Shown: piece after piece, positions 7,740 through 16,022 of the stretch
How the letters are laid out: each line of letters starts with the position of its first letter
Numbering within the stretch: the first letter of the stretch is position 1
DNA from: Ancylomarina longa
GTDB taxonomy: Bacteria; Bacteroidota; Bacteroidia; Bacteroidales; Marinifilaceae
Assembly (NCBI RefSeq): GCF_003996985.1
Contig: NZ_RJJX01000003.1
Span: 148,646 to 212,645, forward strand
Reading direction: 5' to 3'
Length of the DNA: 64,000 bases
Made by a program: the position numbers and the translations under genes
Notes under the pieces: model-generated
What the model saw: the letters and a program-made list of their open reading frames with translations, nothing else
Databases searched by the model: none
What the model was told of the DNA's origin: nothing

Positions 7740-9080
7740 ATGAATGACTTACCAAAACAGGAAGAAACTACACTTTCATTTGAAAAAATAAAAAAAGACA
7801 TTCTACATCCATTGCAAAACCACAAAGGATTAGAGCTTTGGATTGTTTTTTTAGTCACAGTAATAGCCGTTTGTGGCTGGGCCTATATTGTTCAGTTAAG
7901 AGATGGTTTAGGTGTTACCGGGATGCGGGACTATGTTTCCTGGGGACTGTATATCGCCAATTTTGTATTCTTTGTTGCTGTTAGTTTAGTGGGTATGTTA
8001 ATCTCCTCCATTTTGGGATTATTACGAATCGATTGGATTACGCCTATTTCACGAATATCGGAAATGATAGCTGTAGCTTTTGTTGCTGTTTCCGGATTGG
8101 TAATCATTATGGATATGGGTAGGCCTGACAGAGTTGCCAATGTTATTATTCATGGTCGTTTTCAGTCGCCAATACTTTGGGATATAACAGTAGTTACAAC
8201 CTATCTCATGATAAGTCTTTTATTATTGATATTACCAATGATTCCTGATTTAGCCATTTGTAAAAATGAGCTGAAGAAAGCTTCACCTATCATGAAAAAG
8301 ATTTATAACGTCTTGTCTTTGGGATATATTAATACCCCAAGTCAGCACAAGCATCTTCACCGCATGATTAAGACATTAATGGTATTGATTGTTCCTGTTG
8401 GTTTGGCTATTCACACCGTTACATCATGGTTGTTTGCAGCTACTTTGCGTAATGGTTGGGATACTACCATTTTTGGACCCTACTTTGTTGCCGGTGCATT
8501 CGTTGCCGGGGCAGCTGCATTGGTAATGGCAATGTACTTTTTTAGAATCAACTATAAACTTCAGGATTATATTACTGATGTTCAGTTCGATTATATGGGG
8601 AAATTGATGGTAGCTGTTTGCCTTGTATATCTTTACTTTAACCTGAATGAATTTTTAGTTCCCGGATATAAAATGAAAACCGGAGATGATGTGCATTTGA
8701 AAGAATTATTTACAGGACATTGGGCTGTTCTATTTTGGTGTTCGCAACTATTAGGGAATGTTATTCCTATTATTCTTCTTCTCATGAAAAAATTCCGAAA
8801 GCCACTTCCCTTGATGTTGATTTCTATATTTGTTTTGGCTTCGGCTTGGATTAAAAGATATGTGATCGTAATCCCAACGCTATTACACCCTCATCTTCCA
8901 ATTCAAAATGTTCCGGAAAATTTTGTTCATTATTTTCCAACCGGTATTGAAATAGCCGTTACGGTTCTAAGTTTTGCTTTAGCCTTGCTAATCATTACTG
9001 TTTTGGCGAAAATATTCCCGGTAGTTCCCATTTGTGAAATTGCAGAACAGAGAGGAATTGAAGTGAAAATTGAAGACTAA
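7740..9080 (+). CDS. NrfD/PsrC-like polytopic membrane subunit, probable quinol site
   Basis: The 446-residue protein has about nine to ten hydrophobic segments and belongs to the NrfD family (NrfD, PsrC, HybB, DsrP, ActC). These proteins bind quinone at the membrane face next to a Fe-S partner and lack hemes. The segment YVSWGLYIANFVFFVAVSL, near residue 70, is typical. A hydrophilic N-terminus of about 35 residues precedes the first helix. It sits between the Fe-S gene (71 bp upstream) and a cytochrome c gene (17 bp downstream), which makes a three-subunit quinol:cytochrome c pathway likely. Direction of electron flow and proton coupling cannot be read from the sequence. Confidence 0.9.
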   Translation: MNDLPKQEETTLSFEKIKKDILHPLQNHKGLELWIVFLVTVIAVCGWAYIVQLRDGLGVTGMRDYVSWGLYIANFVFFVAVSLVGMLISSILGLLRIDWITPISRISEMIAVAFVAVSGLVIIMDMGRPDRVANVIIHGRFQSPILWDITVVTTYLMISLLLLILPMIPDLAICKNELKKASPIMKKIYNVLSLGYINTPSQHKHLHRMIKTLMVLIVPVGLAIHTVTSWLFAATLRNGWDTTIFGPYFVAGAFVAGAAALVMAMYFFRINYKLQDYITDVQFDYMGKLMVAVCLVYLYFNLNEFLVPGYKMKTGDDVHLKELFTGHWAVLFWCSQLLGNVIPIILLLMKKFRKPLPLMLISIFVLASAWIKRYVIVIPTLLHPHLPIQNVPENFVHYFPTGIEIAVTVLSFALALLIITVLAKIFPVVPICEIAEQRGIEVKIED

Positions 9081-9097
9081 TCAAGAATAATTAAACA

Positions 9098-10018
9098 ATG
9101 AAAAATATATATCAATTACTTACTTGTCTAATTCTGATTTTAAGCTTATCGAATTTTACGGTTCAGGCAGAAGATTGGGGTGTGCCTTCCTCCGCTAAGA
9201 AAAAGCATAATCCTTATGATGCTAATGTGAAAAACATTAGTTCCGGGAAGAAAATTTTTAATATTAACTGTAAAACTTGTCATGGAGATCCTGGCAAGGG
9301 AAACATGATTCACCTCGTGCCTATTTCACCTACGGATATTGGTTCTCAGGATTTTCTAGTTCAAACTGATGGTGAAATTTATTATAAAATAAATAAGGGT
9401 AATGGCGCCATGCCAACATTTGAAAAAACGTTAAATGACGAACACAAATGGATGGTAATAACTTATTTAAGATCTTTTGATAAGAGTAATAGAAGAAGTG
9501 AAAAACTTGCAGAAGTGAAAAATCCAGAGGTGACAGATGTAAAACTAGATTTGGAAATTCAGGACAGTAGCAAGTATATACTTGCTCATCTAACCGGAAT
9601 GACTAAAAAAGGGAAACGTGTTGGATTGCATGGAATTGAAATGAGTTTTTTAGTGAAACGAAACTTTGGCTATTTAGATATCTCCAGGGAGGATGCTTAT
9701 ACCGATGATAATGGTAAGGTGGAGACTGTTTTCCCTTACGATCTACCGGGCGATCGCGAAGGGCATGTCGATCTTTTAGTAAAACTCACTGATGATGCTT
9801 TTTATGGGAATTTGGAGAAATCACAAATTGTGAGCCTGGGAGTTCCTACTATTCCGGTCAATCCATTAGATGAAAGAGCGATGTGGGGAACAAGAGCGAA
9901 TGCTCCCATCTGGATAATGGTTAGTTATATTGGTGGCGTATTTGTTATTTGGGGAGTGATTTTCTTTGTGCTATTTCAGATGATTAAAATTCCACGATTA
10001 GCTCAAAACAAGGAGTAA
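9098..10018 (+). CDS. Membrane-anchored monoheme cytochrome c of the Fe-S/NrfD module
   Basis: The 306-residue protein has a signal peptide (residues 1-24), one heme site C58-K-T-C61-H62 with a probable distal Met (M105 in GAMPTF), a beta-rich middle region (residues about 125-250) with no motif I recognise, and a C-terminal transmembrane helix (about 270-295). It would be held at the outer face of the inner membrane. It is the third gene of the module, 17 bp after the NrfD gene, and lies just upstream of the cbb3 oxidase genes. It is the natural electron acceptor from the Fe-S subunit and donor to CcoO/CcoP. Its single heme and C-terminal anchor differ from the pentaheme ActA and the monoheme ActE of alternative complex III. 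Confidence 0.88.
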   Translation: MKNIYQLLTCLILILSLSNFTVQAEDWGVPSSAKKKHNPYDANVKNISSGKKIFNINCKTCHGDPGKGNMIHLVPISPTDIGSQDFLVQTDGEIYYKINKGNGAMPTFEKTLNDEHKWMVITYLRSFDKSNRRSEKLAEVKNPEVTDVKLDLEIQDSSKYILAHLTGMTKKGKRVGLHGIEMSFLVKRNFGYLDISREDAYTDDNGKVETVFPYDLPGDREGHVDLLVKLTDDAFYGNLEKSQIVSLGVPTIPVNPLDERAMWGTRANAPIWIMVSYIGGVFVIWGVIFFVLFQMIKIPRLAQNKE

Positions 10019-10022
10019 ACAA

Positions 10023-10157
10023 TTAGTTGGTATTATCCTTATTCTTTTTTGGCGGTTTAGAGCCACCTTCCAATTTATAAAGAAGATAATCTATACCAAA
10101 CAAAAAATGAATAGCTGTAATTGCTACAAGAATATATACCAGAGTTGAATCTTTCAT
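10023..10157 (-). CDS. 44-residue single-span membrane protein, antisense in the respiratory block
   Basis: In the gap between the cytochrome c gene and ccoI the minus strand holds an ATG-started frame (10157) ending with TAA at 10023. The product begins MKDSTLVYILVAITAIHFLF, a typical transmembrane helix, and ends in a polar basic tail (GGSKPPKKNKDNTN). It is the only minus-strand gene between 6.7 and 27.6 kb, convergent with the cytochrome gene and divergent from ccoI. Composition and layout look like a real small membrane protein of CcoQ/CydX type. No family is recognised. A role with the cbb3 oxidase is a guess from position. Confidence 0.6.
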   Translation of the reverse strand: MKDSTLVYILVAITAIHFLFGIDYLLYKLEGGSKPPKKNKDNTN

Positions 10158-10192
10158 AACCAACTAATATTTAATATTTTCGGGTAGGCAAG

Positions 10193-12682
10193 ATGAAAAA
10201 AATGCAGGAAGAAACAAAAAATAACATCTGTGTGCACTGTGGCGACGACTGTGGTTCCCATCCGGTAATGTGGAATGACGAACCCTTTTGTTGCAATGGA
10301 TGTTCTACTGTTTATCAAATTCTGCATGAAAATGACTTGTGCTCTTATTATAATTTTGACACCAATCCAGGGATTAGGATCGATACTCAGCAATTTAAGG
10401 GGAAATTCACCTTTTTGGATGATCCCGAAATCGCTGAACCACTGTATGAGTTTTCGGAAGGACAGATAAGGAAGGTTACTTTTTATATTCCGGCTATTCA
10501 TTGTAGCTCCTGTATCTGGTTATTGGAACATTTAAATATTTTAAATAAAGGCGTTTTAAAGTCAATAGTTAACTTCATAAAAAAGGAAGTTGCCATTACC
10601 TTTAACGCAGATCAAATAAGTATAAGAGAATTGGCAGAACTCCTTTCTTCGATTCATTATATTCCTGAAATCACATTAGATAAATTGCAGGAAAAACAAA
10701 ATCAAAACACCAACAAAAATCTCCTTTATAAGATTGGGATTGCAGGATTTTGTTTTGGTAATATTATGCTTTTAAGCTTACCGGAATATGTGCCGGGGCA
10801 TGAATTTCTGGAAAATCATTTTAAGGAATTTTTTGGGATAATGAATTTCCTGCTGATTCTACCCGTATTTTTTTACAGCGGTAATGATTATTTAATATCA
10901 GCTTTTAAAGCAATAAAGCATCGCTTTGTTAATATCGATGTTCCTATTAGTTTGGGAATTCTCACCTTGTTTATTCAGAGTGGCTATGAAATCTTTTCTA
11001 GTAGTGGACCAGGATATATGGATTCGCTTGCTGGTCTTATTTTCTTTTTGCTCATTGGTAAATGGTACCAAAACAGAACCTATCAAGCACTTTCTTTTGA
11101 AAGGGATTATCGATCCTATTTTCCGGTTGCAGTAAGCAAAATGGAAAATGGTAAGGAGATTAGTACTCCTCTCGATAAATTACAAAAGGGTGACATTATC
11201 TTGATTCGAAATCAGGAATTAATCCCCGTTGATAGTATTTTGACAAAAGGGGAAGCTCAGGTAGATTATAGTTTTGTAACCGGAGAATCTACCCCGGTAA
11301 GTAAATTGCCTGGAGATCCGATTTTTGCCGGGGGAAAACAATTAGGAAGTGCCATTGAGCTGACGATAGAAAAAGAGGTTGTTCAAGGTCGGCTAACACA
11401 ACTATGGAATCAATTTGATTATAAAAACCAAAAGGATTCCAAGTTGAATTCTATAATTGATCAAATCAGTAAATATTTCACAATATCAATTGTTGCAATT
11501 AGTCTTTTTGCTGGAATTTATTGGCTGATTTATGATTCCTCTAAAGCAATTTTCTCCTTCACTTCGGTTCTTATTGTTGCTTGTCCTTGTGCATTAGCAC
11601 TTTCGGCTCCATTTGCATTTGGCAACACCATGAGACTAATGGGACGATTAGGATTCTATTTGAAAAATGCTTTCGTCAGTGAAAAATTAAATTCGATTAC
11701 CACAATTGTGTTTGATAAAACAGGAACTATTACTCAATCGGATAAAGTAAAAATACAATTTATTGGAGATGCACTTTCCATGGAGGAAAGAATCGCAGTA
11801 AAGTCATTAACCAGACATTCGACTCATATTTTAAGTGCAAGTTTGTATGATCATTTCCATCAAATTATTCCTGCAAAAGTCGAGGGGTTTGAGGAAATAG
11901 CATCTCTTGGTATTTCTGGTATAGTAAACGGACGACAAATAAAATTAGGATCTGCAAAATATATTTTTGGAAATGACAATGCAAGTCAGTCTTTAAGTAC
12001 TGAGGTCTATTTGGCTGTGGATGATAAACTGAAGGGATATTTTAGCCTCAGTAATCAATATCGCGAAGGATTGAATAAATTGATTGGGAGTCTTCAGTCG
12101 AGGTATGACCTTCACGTTCTTACAGGAGATAATGAGTCGGAAAAGGAAAATCTATTACAATTGTTTCCTAATTCGAATAATATTCGATTTAGACAATCGC
12201 CGCAGGATAAGCTGAATTATATTCTTCAGCTACAGAATCAAAATAAAAGAGTACTGATGATTGGTGATGGTTTGAATGATGCCGGTGCATTAAAATGTAG
12301 TAACGTTGGTATTTCGATTGCGGATGATGTGTATCATTTTTCACCTGCTTGCGATGCAATTTTGGAATCATCAAGTTTTGCAAAATTGCAACGCTTTCTC
12401 TCTATTTCCAGAAAGAGTGTACTAATTGTAAAAATTAGCTTTCTTCTTTCGTTTCTATATAATCTTGTTGGACTGTATTTTGCTGTGCAGGGTGTCTTAT
12501 CCCCGATTGTTGCAGCATTACTAATGCCAATAAGCTCTATTTCGATTGTAGTATTTACAAGTTTTAGCACCAATGTTTTGTTTCGACAGATAGAGGAAAA
12601 TAAAAAAGAAAATATTACAGAACCAGAACTGAAGGGAAGAGATATCTATCCATCAGTAAAAAAATCAGTTCAACTAAACTAA
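10193..12682 (+). CDS. ccoI: Copper-translocating P-type ATPase for cbb3 assembly
   Basis: The 829-residue P1B-type ATPase should export Cu(I) across the inner membrane for insertion into the cbb3 active site. N-terminal Cys clusters (CVHCGDDC and FCCNGC) precede an HMA-like region (IHCSSCIWLLEHL, about residue 100). Then come eight membrane helices with the CPC ion site (ACPCALALSAP), the phosphorylation motif DKTGT and the hinge MIGDGLNDAGAL. The extra N-terminal Cys-rich domain is typical of CcoI/FixI. It is followed 5 bp later by ccoS, and the whole cco set is in one direction. The start at 10193 gives MKKMQEETK. An internal Met4 is also possible. Confidence 0.95.
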   Translation: MKKMQEETKNNICVHCGDDCGSHPVMWNDEPFCCNGCSTVYQILHENDLCSYYNFDTNPGIRIDTQQFKGKFTFLDDPEIAEPLYEFSEGQIRKVTFYIPAIHCSSCIWLLEHLNILNKGVLKSIVNFIKKEVAITFNADQISIRELAELLSSIHYIPEITLDKLQEKQNQNTNKNLLYKIGIAGFCFGNIMLLSLPEYVPGHEFLENHFKEFFGIMNFLLILPVFFYSGNDYLISAFKAIKHRFVNIDVPISLGILTLFIQSGYEIFSSSGPGYMDSLAGLIFFLLIGKWYQNRTYQALSFERDYRSYFPVAVSKMENGKEISTPLDKLQKGDIILIRNQELIPVDSILTKGEAQVDYSFVTGESTPVSKLPGDPIFAGGKQLGSAIELTIEKEVVQGRLTQLWNQFDYKNQKDSKLNSIIDQISKYFTISIVAISLFAGIYWLIYDSSKAIFSFTSVLIVACPCALALSAPFAFGNTMRLMGRLGFYLKNAFVSEKLNSITTIVFDKTGTITQSDKVKIQFIGDALSMEERIAVKSLTRHSTHILSASLYDHFHQIIPAKVEGFEEIASLGISGIVNGRQIKLGSAKYIFGNDNASQSLSTEVYLAVDDKLKGYFSLSNQYREGLNKLIGSLQSRYDLHVLTGDNESEKENLLQLFPNSNNIRFRQSPQDKLNYILQLQNQNKRVLMIGDGLNDAGALKCSNVGISIADDVYHFSPACDAILESSSFAKLQRFLSISRKSVLIVKISFLLSFLYNLVGLYFAVQGVLSPIVAALLMPISSISIVVFTSFSTNVLFRQIEENKKENITEPELKGRDIYPSVKKSVQLN

Positions 12683-12687
12683 ATAAG

Positions 12688-12888
12688 ATGAGTGTATTGT
12701 TTGTTTTGATTGGTATTAGCATGTTGGTAGCAAGTGGGTTTCTAATTGCTTTTCTGTGGGCTGTTAAGAAAGGACAATATGATGATTCCTATTCTCCTTC
12801 GGTAAGAATATTATTTGATGATCAGGAAGAAGAAAATAAGGAAACCAAAGAGAATAAAATAACTGCAAAGAAGAACCATAAATCTTAA
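12688..12888 (+). CDS. ccoS: cbb3 oxidase assembly protein CcoS
   Basis: A 66-residue protein with one N-terminal membrane helix and the conserved pattern AFLWAVKKGQYDD after it, which identifies CcoS/FixS. It is needed for cofactor insertion into the cbb3 catalytic subunit. The charged tail (about residues 45-66) is variable in the family. It lies 5 bp after ccoI and 4 bp before the fused ccoNO gene. Confidence 0.93.
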   Translation: MSVLFVLIGISMLVASGFLIAFLWAVKKGQYDDSYSPSVRILFDDQEEENKETKENKITAKKNHKS

Positions 12889-12892
12889 TTTA

Positions 12893-15037
12893 ATGGAAAC
12901 ACAACATTTTTCGTACGATAATAAAATCGTAAAATATTTCGCGTATGCTACCATACTTTGGGGCGTAGTTGGAATGTTGGTAGGGCTTTTGGCAGCACTT
13001 CAGCTTGCCTTGCCTATTTTTAATTTTAAATTGGCTTACACCACTTTTGGTCGTATCCGTCCTATACATACCAATGCTGTAATCTTTGCATTTGTAGGGA
13101 ATGGAATTTTTACTGCTGTATATTATTCCTTGCAGCGCTTGTTAAAAACTCGCATGTTTAGCGATAAGCTTAGCTGGGTACATTTTTGGGGATGGCAAGC
13201 AATTATTGTTTCAGCCGCAATAACTTTTGTGTTGGGAATCACAACCAGTAAAGAATATGCGGAATTGGAATGGCCTATTGATATCGCCATAACAATTATC
13301 TGGGTGATCTTTGGTTGGAATATGTTTGGAACTATTCTCAGAAGAAGGGCAGATCATCTATACGTTTCCATTTGGTTCTATATTGCAACTTTTGTGACGG
13401 TTGCCGTTCTTCATATTGGTAATTCGATAGAGTTACCTTATAGCTGGATGCACAGTTACCCGGTATATGCAGGAGTTCAAGATGCATTAGTTCAATGGTG
13501 GTATGGACATAATGCAGTCGCATTTTTCCTTACTACTCCTTATTTGGGTTTAATGTATTATTTTTTACCTAAAGCTGCGAATCGCCCTATTTATTCTTAC
13601 CGATTATCGATTATTCACTTTTGGGCTTTGATTTTTCTTTATATCTGGGCAGGTCCTCATCATTTGCTTTATACTGCATTGCCAGATTGGGCTCAATCCT
13701 TAGGTGTTGCTTTCTCTATTATGCTGATTGCTCCTTCGTGGGGAGGAATGTTTAATGGTTTATTAACACTCCGCGGAGCATGGGATAAAGTTCGTGACAG
13801 TGCAACCCTAAAATTCATGGTTGTTGCAGTTACAGCTTACGGTATGTCTACCTTTGAAGGTCCAATGATGTCTTTAAAATGGGTTAATTCTTTGACTCAC
13901 TATACCGACTGGACGATTGCACACGTTCATATTGGGGCATTGGGATGGAATGGATTTTTGACATTCGGGATGTTGTATTATCTATTCCCTAAAATGTGGA
14001 AAACAAAGCTTTATTCCGAAAAATTAGCCAACACTCACTTTTGGCTAGGTACTTTGGGTATGATATTCTATGCATTGCCTCTTTATTGGGGTGCGGTGGT
14101 TCAAACATTAATGTGGAAAGAATTTACATCAGATGGATTTTTAGCTTATCCTAACTTTTTAGAAACAGTAACTCAAATAGTTCCCATGTATCACGCAAGG
14201 GTACTTGGCGGTGCTTTGTATTTTATAGGTTTATTCCTAATGGTTTATAATTTGCTAAAAACGGCAACGAAAGGAAGTTTTGTAGATAACGAGAAAGCTT
14301 CGGCTCCTGCACTTCACAGTAATCCTAAAAGAGAATCTGGAGAAGGATTGCATCGTTGGTTGGAAAGAAGACCGGTTCAATTTATGATATTAGCAACTGT
14401 TGCCATTTTAATTGGTGGAGCATTCGAAATTATTCCAACCTATTTAATAAAGTCGAATATTCCAACTATTGATAGTGTGAAACCATATACTCCGCTTGAA
14501 CTTCAAGGAAGAGATATATATATCCGGGAAGGCTGTAATACTTGTCATTCTCAAATGGTTCGTCCCTTCCGTTCTGAAACAGAGCGCTACGGAGAGTACT
14601 CCAAGGCAGGTGAATTTGTTTACGATCATCCACATCTTTGGGGCTCAAAAAGAACTGGTCCTGATTTAGCTCGCGAGGGTGTTCCCGGAGGTAAAATGTA
14701 TAAGACCAACGTCTGGCATTACAACCATCTTTTGGATCCGCAAAAAATGAATGCACAATCCATTATGCCTGCCTATCCATGGTTGATAAAGGATGATTTG
14801 GATATTTCATCCACTCCAGCAAAGATTCGTGCTATGACTGCACTTGGTGTTCCTTATGACAAGGAACCATACCCTGCAAACTATGATAAGATAGCTAATG
14901 ATGATTTGAAAAAACAAGCTATTGAAATTACCGAAGATTTGAAAAAATCAGGTGTAGATGTTACTAGTGATAAAGAAATTATTGCTGTAATTGCCTATTT
15001 AAAACGCTTGGGTAAAGATATTTCAACAAAGAAATAA
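12893..15037 (+). CDS. ccoNO: cbb3-type cytochrome c oxidase, fused catalytic subunit I and monoheme subunit II (CcoN-CcoO)
   Basis: The 714-residue protein joins CcoN (residues about 1-470) to CcoO (about 490-710). CcoN shows the heme and copper ligand histidines in IHTNAVIFAFVGNG, WWYGHNAVAFF, GPHHLLYTALPDWAQ and TIAHVHIGALGWN, within about twelve helices. CcoO starts with a membrane anchor and carries one heme site, REGCNTCHSQMVRPF. The complex reduces oxygen at nanomolar levels and pumps protons. Separate genes are the rule in Proteobacteria, whereas this fusion is common in Bacteroidota. A 129-bp gap with an inverted repeat follows before the ccoQ-like gene. Confidence 0.95.
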   Translation: METQHFSYDNKIVKYFAYATILWGVVGMLVGLLAALQLALPIFNFKLAYTTFGRIRPIHTNAVIFAFVGNGIFTAVYYSLQRLLKTRMFSDKLSWVHFWGWQAIIVSAAITFVLGITTSKEYAELEWPIDIAITIIWVIFGWNMFGTILRRRADHLYVSIWFYIATFVTVAVLHIGNSIELPYSWMHSYPVYAGVQDALVQWWYGHNAVAFFLTTPYLGLMYYFLPKAANRPIYSYRLSIIHFWALIFLYIWAGPHHLLYTALPDWAQSLGVAFSIMLIAPSWGGMFNGLLTLRGAWDKVRDSATLKFMVVAVTAYGMSTFEGPMMSLKWVNSLTHYTDWTIAHVHIGALGWNGFLTFGMLYYLFPKMWKTKLYSEKLANTHFWLGTLGMIFYALPLYWGAVVQTLMWKEFTSDGFLAYPNFLETVTQIVPMYHARVLGGALYFIGLFLMVYNLLKTATKGSFVDNEKASAPALHSNPKRESGEGLHRWLERRPVQFMILATVAILIGGAFEIIPTYLIKSNIPTIDSVKPYTPLELQGRDIYIREGCNTCHSQMVRPFRSETERYGEYSKAGEFVYDHPHLWGSKRTGPDLAREGVPGGKMYKTNVWHYNHLLDPQKMNAQSIMPAYPWLIKDDLDISSTPAKIRAMTALGVPYDKEPYPANYDKIANDDLKKQAIEITEDLKKSGVDVTSDKEIIAVIAYLKRLGKDISTKK

Positions 15038-15067
15038 TTGTGCTTTGTAGGAGCATTTTAATTTGAA

Positions 15068-15128
15068 AATTAAGCTCTAAATCCTAGGATTAGAAAGAAT
15101 AACCCAGAATAGGATTTAGAGTTAAATT
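15068..15128. repeat. Inverted repeat between ccoNO and ccoQ
   Basis: Arms at 15068-15086 and 15110-15128 share a perfect 12-bp core (CTCTAAATCCTA and its complement) and near-complementary flanks around a 23-nt loop. There is no T-run after it, so it is probably not a simple terminator. It could act as an RNA stem that protects the upstream ccoNO mRNA or sets subunit ratios. Confidence 0.55.
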
Positions 15129-15166
15129 GAGAATAATTAATATTTGAAAAGTAAAAATAGAACACA

Positions 15167-15373
15167 ATGAAATTAGTTAGTCATTATTTACAAGGCATCT
15201 CAGATGTAGGCTTTTTTCCTAGTATCTCTTTACTAATATTTTTCCTGTTTTTCGTGGGCATGATATGGTGGGCATACAAAAAAAGTAATAAAGCTTTCTT
15301 CACAAAGATGGCAAGTTATGCTCTGGAAGAGGAGGAAGGTACATCCTCTTCAAATAGGAATAATAATCATTGA
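15167..15373 (+). CDS. ccoQ: CcoQ-like small cbb3 oxidase subunit
   Basis: A 68-residue protein with one membrane helix (SISLLIFFLFFVGMIWWAY, about residues 19-37) followed by KKSNKAFF and an acidic, Ser/Asn-rich tail. This helix-plus-tail plan and its place between ccoNO and ccoP match CcoQ/FixQ, which stabilises the association of CcoP with the core. The sequence is short, so the name rests mainly on context. Confidence 0.8.
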   Translation: MKLVSHYLQGISDVGFFPSISLLIFFLFFVGMIWWAYKKSNKAFFTKMASYALEEEEGTSSSNRNNNH

Positions 15374-15389
15374 CCCTAAATTGATAAAA

Positions 15390-15956
15390 ATGGATAATAA
15401 AGATAAATTTCTTGAAGAAAATGAACATCTCATGAGTGATCATGATTACGATGGTATTCGGGAATTGAACAATCCAATGCCTACATGGTGGCGCTATTTA
15501 TTCTATCTAAGTATTATTTTTGCTGCCGTTTACATGTTTCGTTATCATGTTTTTGGAGATGATTTACAAATAGATGAATACAATAAAGAAATGGCATTGG
15601 CGGAAGCGAATAAGCCAAAGCAGGCATTCGACGAAAATAACTTGTCCATATTAAGTGATGCTGCCAGTTTGGATGCAGGTAAAGTAATATATAGCAAAAA
15701 CTGTATTGCTTGCCACGGAAAAGCTGGGGAGGGTAATGCTATTGGTCCGAATTTAACTGATAAATATTGGTTGAATGGAGGAGGTGTGGCAGAAGTATAT
15801 CACATTATTAAAGTCGGAAAACCGTTGAAAGGAATGCTAGCATGGCAACATCAACTTTCCCCGGAACAAATGTTGCAGGTGACTAGTTACGTTTTAAGTC
15901 TTCAAGGTAGCAATCCACCAAATGGGAAAGCTCCTCAAGGTGAGTTAGTAGAATAA
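15390..15956 (+). CDS. ccoP: cbb3 oxidase subunit III with a single cytochrome c domain (CcoP)
   Basis: The ATG at 15390 gives 188 residues. An in-frame ATG at 15318 would overlap the ccoQ-like gene by 56 bp and add a non-conserved leader, so the later start is chosen. The N-terminus has the CcoP signature (DGIRELNNPMPTWW) followed by the membrane helix. The soluble part has one heme site, C105-I-A-C108-H109, with a probable distal Met at M149. Classical CcoP has two heme domains; here one is missing. It passes electrons to CcoO and CcoN. It sits 16 bp after ccoQ and 66 bp before ccoG. Confidence 0.93.
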   Translation: MDNKDKFLEENEHLMSDHDYDGIRELNNPMPTWWRYLFYLSIIFAAVYMFRYHVFGDDLQIDEYNKEMALAEANKPKQAFDENNLSILSDAASLDAGKVIYSKNCIACHGKAGEGNAIGPNLTDKYWLNGGGVAEVYHIIKVGKPLKGMLAWQHQLSPEQMLQVTSYVLSLQGSNPPNGKAPQGELVE

Positions 15957-16022
15957 AACACTAAATTAATTTGCAGGATTATTCAATTAATTAAAATACC
16001 ATTATTGTAATGGTCAAGGAGG

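Noticed and set aside
15318-15389. Upstream ATG for ccoP
   Set aside because: It would overlap the ccoQ-like gene by 56 bp and add a leader not found in CcoP. The ATG at 15390 fits the family.
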